Shown piece after piece: positions 59,581-64,000 of a DNA stretch of 64,000 nt. The notes under the pieces are model-generated. The model worked only from the letters and a program-made list of their open reading frames with translations. It was not told where the DNA came from and ran no database searches. The position numbers were made by a program, and so were the translations under genes. Position 1 is the stretch's first letter; the number at the start of each line of letters is the position of its first letter. The DNA comes from Oscillospiraceae bacterium (lineage in GTDB: Bacteria; Bacillota; Clostridia; Oscillospirales; Oscillospiraceae), in NCBI GenBank assembly GCA_015068245.1, contig SVKU01000013.1:1-64000 (forward strand), read 5' to 3'.

Positions 59581-60756
59581 TTATTCAGCTTTTAAGGCTT
59601 CAGAAGATACATGGCTTCCGATCGGCACAATGTTTATATAGCTTTTACCTCTGCCAAATTCAAGAGGAGAACCGTCGAGGTGAGTGTAGACAAAAGGAGA
59701 ATCGTAGCTTTCCTTGGACCATTTGATGTATATGGACTTGCCTCCGCAGGCGAAGATGCCGTTGCCGCTGCCCACAAGTTCAACTTCCTGACGACCTTCG
59801 GGATCACCGGGAATTCCATACTGATTTGCAAAGAGGACAAGCACGTTGGTGGCATAAACCTGTTTGTCGCTTTCGCCGTCAATATACGCTTCGCCGTATT
59901 GCTCGGCGGTATATACACCGTAGCCCGGCTGATAGGTGAACACACCGGTTTTGTAAGTTGAAAACTCAACAGTAACCACTTCTGCGGCCACTCCGTTTTC
60001 CGGGGTGCCGTCATCTGCAAAGGTCAATGATTGGCTGAAATCTTCACGAAGTTTTGTGCGATAATCGTGGTCGTAAACATATTCCACCAATTTTTTGCCG
60101 GAGGTGAACATACTGTGCTCGTAACCTTTGGTGTTGATTCGATCCTGGTCACGCCAGAAACAACCGGCGGAAATACCGTCGATGTTGTCCATGCTTCTTG
60201 CTGAGATGAGGTCATAAGCCTGAGGGCTTCCGCCTGCATGTACATGAATGGCGTCGTGACCTTCAGCGATGTCGAGATAGTAGGAACGTGTACTGCGGAT
60301 ACTTCCTATATCACCGGCATAATACGGATTTTGAAAAACCGCAACCATTCTTGTAATGCCGCCTTCGGCAAGAACTTCGTAAATTATATCCGCATTGCGA
60401 ATACCGTGCTGGGGAAGAGCGGCTTTGAGATTGTTGATCATTACCGCATAGGGACGGTTGTTCAGGTATTTATCGGATTTCATAGGAAGACCGGTAAGCG
60501 GATTGGGGTTTTTGATTTCAGCTTCAGGCTCAGGTTCAGGTTCAGGCTGAGGAACAAGTTCAACTGTAGGTTCGGGTGAAGGTTCCTGTGAAGCTTCGGG
60601 TGTCAGTTCCGGAGATACCACCGGTGAGGCTGTTGCTTCGGGAGCGGGAGAGGGGGTTTCCTCAGAGTCCTTGCCGCATCCGCACAGCAAGAGAACAATA
60701 ATTGCCGCAAAAAGCAGTACAGTTGTCAGTATTCTTGTTTTGTAGTTCGATTTCAT
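59581..60756 (-). CDS. DUF3048 (YerB-like) lipoprotein
   Basis: A 391-residue exported lipoprotein. The signal peptide ends in lipobox LLCGC (Cys about residue 23), followed by a 60-residue Pro/Glu/Ser-rich linker with PEP repeats that probably spans the wall. DUF3048 begins at NPLTGLP (about residue 82) with RPYAVMINNLKAALPQHGIRNADIIYEVLAEGG, then VGSIRSTRSYYLD-type sequence, and the C-terminal DUF3048 half with LVLFANQYGIPGDPEGRQEVELVG. YerB in Bacillus is a membrane lipoprotein of unknown role. Own promoter; RBS AGGATG. Confidence 0.88.
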   Translation of the reverse strand: MKSNYKTRILTTVLLFAAIIVLLLCGCGKDSEETPSPAPEATASPVVSPELTPEASQEPSPEPTVELVPQPEPEPEPEAEIKNPNPLTGLPMKSDKYLNNRPYAVMINNLKAALPQHGIRNADIIYEVLAEGGITRMVAVFQNPYYAGDIGSIRSTRSYYLDIAEGHDAIHVHAGGSPQAYDLISARSMDNIDGISAGCFWRDQDRINTKGYEHSMFTSGKKLVEYVYDHDYRTKLREDFSQSLTFADDGTPENGVAAEVVTVEFSTYKTGVFTYQPGYGVYTAEQYGEAYIDGESDKQVYATNVLVLFANQYGIPGDPEGRQEVELVGSGNGIFACGGKSIYIKWSKESYDSPFVYTHLDGSPLEFGRGKSYINIVPIGSHVSSEALKAE

Positions 60757-60778
60757 TTTTTCACATCCTGTCGAAATC

Positions 60779-60807
60779 ATTTTATAATTCAATCCTCTGT
60801 ATGTCAA
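60779..60807 (-). promoter_or_regulatory. promoter of the YerB-like gene
   Basis: Minus strand TTGACA (60807-60802), 17 bp, TAAAAT (60784-60779). Confidence 0.65.
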
Positions 60808-60823
60808 CATAATAAAAACTGCT

Positions 60824-60851
60824 TTGATATTCAGCTTAAATATGTTACAAT
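60824..60851 (+). promoter_or_regulatory. promoter of the DUF4364 gene
   Basis: TTGATA (60824-60829), 16 bp, TACAAT (60846-60851), divergent from the YerB-like promoter. Confidence 0.55.
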
Positions 60852-60892
60852 AAACCAAATCAATATTTTGTGTTATTGAAAGGACGGGTATC

Positions 60893-61438
60893 ATGGCGAA
60901 ATATGAAAATCCATACAGCGAAATGGATATAATGCTGCTTATCCTGTTGGCAGCTTCACGGATAAACCGGGCATTGAGCTTCAGCGAGCTGTGGAATCTT
61001 GTCTTCGTGGATAATGAGATCTCATATTTTGACTATTTTATGTGTTTGGATAAGCTGGTCAAAAATGGCCAGATGAACAGGCTCGAGGGTGATATGTACT
61101 CCATAACAGAGGACGGACGCAAAAACGGAGCTATTCTTGAGGATAGAATACCAAAAAAACTCAAACCTCTCATTGAGCAGTCTGCCCGTGACCAGAAAGC
61201 TATTGAACGTCGTGAAGCCAGCATCAAATCTGAGATTGAGCTTCGTTCAAACGGAGAGTACATGGTAACCCTTGGACTCGACGATGGTGTGGATTGTATA
61301 TTCAGACTGTCCCTTGTGGCTCCCACAGCAGAAAGTGCAGATGAGATAAAAACGAGATTCAGAAAAAATCCGGAAGCTATTTTTTCAGATATCCTGGCCA
61401 GCATTTTTAAGGAGCGGGAAAAGAAAGAGAAAAACTGA
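60893..61438 (+). CDS. DUF4364 family protein (winged-helix)
   Basis: A 181-residue cytoplasmic protein common in Clostridia. The N-terminal 80 residues (DIMLLILLAASRINRALSF, YFDYFMCLDKLVKNGQM, YSITEDGRKNGA) have the helix and wing pattern of a winged-helix DNA-binding domain; the rest is a charged alpha/beta domain. A transcriptional role is inferred from the fold. Start follows AAAGGA; divergent from the YerB-like lipoprotein gene. Confidence 0.78.
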   Translation: MAKYENPYSEMDIMLLILLAASRINRALSFSELWNLVFVDNEISYFDYFMCLDKLVKNGQMNRLEGDMYSITEDGRKNGAILEDRIPKKLKPLIEQSARDQKAIERREASIKSEIELRSNGEYMVTLGLDDGVDCIFRLSLVAPTAESADEIKTRFRKNPEAIFSDILASIFKEREKKEKN

Positions 61439-61638
61439 CAGCCAGACATAAAAATCGTTCAACATTTTTCGACATTTCTTTGAGCTTGCACACATCATGT
61501 AGGAGTGTTTTGTAAATCCGAACGGAATATTTAGTGCAGGCAAATTATCTGTCGATTATTGCGATATTTTTTACTGGAAATTCTCCGTATCAGACGATAG
61601 ATTAGTACTTGAGTCATCGAATGAGACGGAGGAAGAGA

Positions 61639-61923
61639 ATGAAAGAGTATCTTGTGCAAAAGAAGAAAATCAAAAATTCGGACGGAAACGATATGGAGGT
61701 TTCGTACTGTATTGTTTCTGAAACTTTGGTACGGGAAGATGGATTTCCGGTGTGTGAATGCTATGGAATCAGCATTCAGAGTGAAGACGGTGAAAAATCC
61801 ACGGTACGTACCGTTTCAGTCAGTTTAAGGCAAATTGAGGATATTATTCATGTGTTGGCGCAAAATGATGTTTTGCCGGTTCAGCTGAGTGAATCTTTGG
61901 AAAACTGCCTTGAACGGTTATAA
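61639..61923 (+). CDS. small conserved protein, DUF6514-like
   Basis: A 94-residue soluble protein with a strand-rich core: VSYCIVSETLV, VCECYGISIQSEDGE, TVRTVSVSLRQIEDIIHVLAQNDVLPVQL. The pattern resembles the short DUF6514 proteins of Clostridia, of unknown function. The start at 61639 follows GGAGG and gives a compact protein; an upstream start would add ten basic residues without a ribosome-binding site. Monocistronic, ending at a strong terminator. Confidence 0.6.
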   Translation: MKEYLVQKKKIKNSDGNDMEVSYCIVSETLVREDGFPVCECYGISIQSEDGEKSTVRTVSVSLRQIEDIIHVLAQNDVLPVQLSESLENCLERL

Positions 61924-61925
61924 GA

Positions 61926-61957
61926 AAATGCCCTGCATCCCTGCAGGGCATTTTTAT
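61926..61957 (+). terminator. intrinsic terminator
   Basis: AAATGCCCTGCA (61926-61937) pairs with TGCAGGGCATTT (61942-61953), then TTATC. Confidence 0.8.
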
Positions 61958-61998
61958 CTTAAAATTAAAATAAACACTAAATATTGTGGTTTTTAGTA

Positions 61999-62027
61999 TT
62001 GTCTTTTGCCGAAAAATAGTGTACAAT
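61999..62027 (+). promoter_or_regulatory. promoter of nrdR
   Basis: TTGTCT (61999-62004), 17 bp, TACAAT (62022-62027), 40 bp before nrdR. Confidence 0.55.
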
Positions 62028-62067
62028 GATAATTAATTAATTTACATAATGCAAAGGATTGAACATT

Positions 62068-62526
62068 ATGAGATGTCCGTACTGCGGTTTTCAGGAAAGC
62101 AAGGTCGTAGACTCACGTCCGGCAGAGGAAGGCCAGAGCATTAGAAGACGCCGCGAGTGTCTTTCCTGCACCAAAAGATTTACTACATACGAGACGGTTG
62201 AAAGCTTGCCGCTGGTTGTCATAAAACGTGACGGCAGCCGCCAGACATTTGACCGGGATAAAATACTCAGAGGCATGGTTCGTGCCTGTGAGAAGCGGCC
62301 TGTGCCCTATGCCGAGCTGGAAGCTGCCGCATCGGATATTGAGCAGCTGCTGCAGAACTCTCTCGAGCGTGAAGTCAGCACAGAGCGTATCGGTGAACTG
62401 GTAATGGATAAGCTGAAACCGCTCGATGAGGTGTCCTATGTTCGTTTTGCTTCTGTTTATCGCCAGTTTAAGGACATCAACAGCTTTATGTCAGAGCTGA
62501 ATAAGCTTCTTGAAGATAACGAATAG
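62068..62526 (+). CDS. nrdR: transcriptional repressor NrdR
   Basis: A 152-residue repressor of ribonucleotide reductase genes. An N-terminal zinc ribbon (CPYCG and CLSC, residues 3-34) is followed by [17 protein letters not shown] and an ATP-cone domain ([20 protein letters not shown] ... ) that senses dATP/ATP. ATG 62068 has AAAGGA at 9 nt; a TTG nine bases earlier is less likely. No nrd gene is in this window, so its targets are elsewhere. Confidence 0.96.
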   Translation: MRCPYCGFQESKVVDSRPAEEGQSIRRRRECLSCTKRFTTYETVESLPLVVIKRDGSRQTFDRDKILRGMVRACEKRPVPYAELEAAASDIEQLLQNSLEREVSTERIGELVMDKLKPLDEVSYVRFASVYRQFKDINSFMSELNKLLEDNE

Positions 62527-62534
62527 CTTGTACT

Positions 62535-62915
62535 TCAAAGTATATTGCTCAAACTGGGACGTTCCATTTCCTTTATATGCTCCAGGTAAACCAGCATTTC
62601 CGTTGCCAGAGCAGTGAATTCAGCTGTTTCCTGCCATTTTGCCAATTTGGTAAGGGAGGGAATACATTCAGAAATCTTATCTGAAATGTTATGATTGAGC
62701 ACAGTACCGAGATAATCATTTTTACTTGTCCAATAATCTGAGGCTTGGGAGCACTGCTCCTGAGCCTCGTTCCATTTTCCGTCCTCAGCAAGCTCGAGGG
62801 CGGAAGTGATCAGCTCAGAAGTGTTGTCCACAACTTTGCCCATACAGACGGTATTGATGCAGCAGAAAAATGTTACAGCCAGCAGCATTGCCACGGCAGG
62901 GATAAGGTGTTTCAT
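62535..62915 (-). CDS. DUF4363-like membrane-anchored protein
   Basis: A 126-residue protein: one N-terminal TM or signal-anchor helix (LIPAVAMLLAVTFFCCINTV), then an extracytoplasmic helical domain (ELITSALELAEDGKWNEAQEQ ... ). This matches DUF4363 proteins, which in Clostridia are encoded next to DUF421 genes. Overlaps the DUF421 gene by 4 bp (ATGA), so the two are translationally coupled. Function unknown. Confidence 0.72.
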   Translation of the reverse strand: MKHLIPAVAMLLAVTFFCCINTVCMGKVVDNTSELITSALELAEDGKWNEAQEQCSQASDYWTSKNDYLGTVLNHNISDKISECIPSLTKLAKWQETAEFTALATEMLVYLEHIKEMERPSLSNIL

Positions 62916-63592
62916 TTTGAACTGTCTTTCCTTTCAAAAAGAATGTTTCCCTTGGAGTCTGCCGACAGAAGATAAACGTCTTTGACACTCTTTGCATTAT
63001 GAGATTTGAGCTGTGTGCGCACCCAGCTTCTGTCAAATCCAAGGCTGTCAAGGTTTTCCGACATTAGACGTCCGTCGTTGATGACAATGGCTGGGATGGG
63101 GTCTTCAGATACATGAACACTCATATCTTTTGCAGTGGGTGGGGAACATTCTGCTTTTTGGATAACGCTTAACTGCCCATTGGTTTCCAGTATTGCATAC
63201 TGTACCTTTTTAATGTCCACAACTGCCCATTGACGCAATGATTCCGTAAGCTCGTCCAGTGTCAGACGAGCTTTTTTCATTTCGCTTTGAATTATCCTGC
63301 CGTCCTTGATTATTACTGCCGGCCTGCCGCATATAACGGAGCGAAATTTTACGCTTTTATACGATATGCACGATATGATCAGTTCCAGTGAAACAAGTGT
63401 CAGAATAGGAATGATCCCGCTGAGAATGGGGATAGCATAATCCTGCATGGGCACGGCAGCCAGTTCCGATATCATGATCGTCACAACCAGTTCCGACGGC
63501 TCAAGGTCTCCAAGTTGACGTTTGCCGGTCAGCCGAAGAGCAATAATGATTAGAAAGTACAGAATAAAAGTTCGGATAAAAGATACTACCAT
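62912..63592 (-). CDS. DUF421 (YetF-type) membrane protein
   Basis: A 226-residue protein with three N-terminal TM helices (about residues 4-22, 37-55, 58-80) and a cytoplasmic alpha/beta DUF421 domain. LRLTGKRQLGDLEPSELVVTIMISELA and GRPAVIIKDGRI are family hallmarks, as is the duplicated NDGRLMSENL element. Some relatives are sporulation-linked; the biochemical role is unknown. Coupled to the downstream DUF4363 gene. Confidence 0.85.
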   Translation of the reverse strand: MVVSFIRTFILYFLIIIALRLTGKRQLGDLEPSELVVTIMISELAAVPMQDYAIPILSGIIPILTLVSLELIISCISYKSVKFRSVICGRPAVIIKDGRIIQSEMKKARLTLDELTESLRQWAVVDIKKVQYAILETNGQLSVIQKAECSPPTAKDMSVHVSEDPIPAIVINDGRLMSENLDSLGFDRSWVRTQLKSHNAKSVKDVYLLSADSKGNILFERKDSSK

Positions 63593-63752
63593 AAATGCAC
63601 AGCCTTCCTTTAGAGTTTAGGATTTACTGTTTCCTTTCAAATATACCCTGCCATAATCGGTCGTTATAAGTGAAGAAAGCTGACGTGATAGTGGTATCAA
63701 AAATACAGAAATGAGACGAAAACATGGTTTTAGATATGGCAACTATTTAGAA

Positions 63753-63781
63753 TTTACAACGGGGAAAAAATGTGCTAAAAT
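63753..63781 (+). promoter_or_regulatory. promoter of the GMP-synthase-like gene
   Basis: TTTACA (63753-63758), 17 bp, TAAAAT (63776-63781), 55 bp before the start codon. No purine riboswitch core is visible in the short leader. Confidence 0.6.
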
Positions 63782-63836
63782 TCAACCACAGTAAAAAAAT
63801 AACAACAATTTTATACTACTTATCGGAGGAGATACT

Positions 63837-64000
63837 ATGAAACAGGATCTTATAGCTATCCTGGACCTTGGCAGCGAAGATAATTCCAGACTTGCCAGAA
63901 CAGTCAGAGCTCTCGGAGTTTACAGCGAGATCTACAACTTTGATATCACCGCTGAGGAACTTGGTGCGCTGGAAAACCTCAAGGGCATCATCGTAAACGG
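63837..64000 (+). CDS. guaA: GMP synthase, glutamine amidotransferase domain (partial)
   Basis: Only the first 54 residues are inside the window; the gene runs off the right edge. IAILDLGSEDNSRLARTVR and GVYSEIY, then ITAEEL and KGIIVNG align with the start of the class I amidotransferase domain of GuaA. The usual QYNQL sequence is replaced by EDNSRL, so a separate amidotransferase subunit or a paralogue is possible. Ribosome-binding site CGGAGGAG; own promoter. Confidence 0.7.
   Translation, partial: MKQDLIAILDLGSEDNSRLARTVRALGVYSEIYNFDITAEELGALENLKGIIVN

Noticed and set aside
63593..63836. Possible purine riboswitch before the GMP-synthase-like gene
   Set aside because: The leader after the predicted transcription start is too short and the conserved purine aptamer loops are not found.
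1..64000. CRISPR arrays, tRNA or rRNA genes, transposases, integrases, phage genes
   Set aside because: None seen on reading both strands; palindromic repeats are present but no evenly spaced direct-repeat array.

Overview
The window reads as a contiguous piece of chromosome from an anaerobic, Gram-positive-type member of the Clostridia, probably an Oscillospiraceae/Ruminococcaceae-like gut bacterium. The reasons are the dcw (division and cell wall) cluster order, a meso-DAP-type MurE, a PASTA-type class B PBP, MraZ boxes, an S-box (SAM-I) riboswitch, RNase M5, NrdR, YerB/DUF4364/DUF421-type Firmicutes genes, strong Shine-Dalgarno sites and sigma-A promoters, and a molybdenum hydroxytransferase with many Fe-S centres. 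This assignment is an inference from gene content; no rRNA or tRNA gene is present.

Layout. 1-1322: two small AT-rich unknown genes and a noncoding, hairpin-rich stretch. 1323-7775: an MFS exporter, then a five-gene peptide/nickel-type ABC importer. 7944-11476: FNT-family channel, NhaC antiporter, DUF362 protein and a YegP-like protein. 11627-25488: the dcw cluster (mraZ, rsmH, ftsL-like, class B PBP, murE, murF, mraY, ftsW, murG, murA, ftsQ, ftsZ) with its MraZ operator; murD, murC, murB and ftsA are absent from it. 25502-25747: an array of hairpins bounded by two identical palindromic repeats. 25760-29312: a two-subunit molybdopterin enzyme closely resembling pyrogallol-phloroglucinol transhydroxylase, divergent from a DUF2804 gene. 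30507-35875: dCMP deaminase, a small membrane protein, and the prfA-tsaC/sua5-coaE-M18 peptidase operon. 35913-37104: a telomere-like palindromic repeat and a 6-oxocamphor-hydrolase-like crotonase. 37352-41392: lipoprotein, purC, an HTH-desulfoferrodoxin fusion divergent from a ZIP transporter, and a rhomboid-like membrane protein. 41546-46238: S-adenosylhomocysteine hydrolase, a CPBP protease, then SAM riboswitch-metK-UDP-ManNAc-type dehydrogenase. 46150-53681, minus strand: HD protein, RNase M5, holA, comEC, then hinT and alaS. 53782-58284, minus strand: U32 protease, mltG, 5-formyl-THF cyclo-ligase, DJ-1 and a WecG/TagA glycosyltransferase in one tight operon. 58494-64000: a cysteine-rich protein that could be a spore-coat component, YerB-like lipoprotein, DUF4364, a small DUF6514-like gene, nrdR, DUF4363-DUF421, and the start of a GMP-synthase-like gene.

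Functional reading. Most of the window is housekeeping: lipid II synthesis and septation, SAM cycle, translation termination and tRNA modification. The accessory part most likely to hold new biology is a possible anaerobic aromatic-ring module: the transhydroxylase-like molybdoenzyme (phenol hydroxyl rearrangement) and, 7 kb away, a crotonase with the retro-Claisenase residues needed to open a cyclic beta-diketone. Other notable items are two unrelated genes (murA and the HD gene) whose Shine-Dalgarno sequences lie inside perfect 10-11 bp hairpins, the HTH-superoxide-reductase-like fusion, several palindromic repeat families, and the poly-cysteine protein. No transposase, integrase, CRISPR array or prophage gene was seen.
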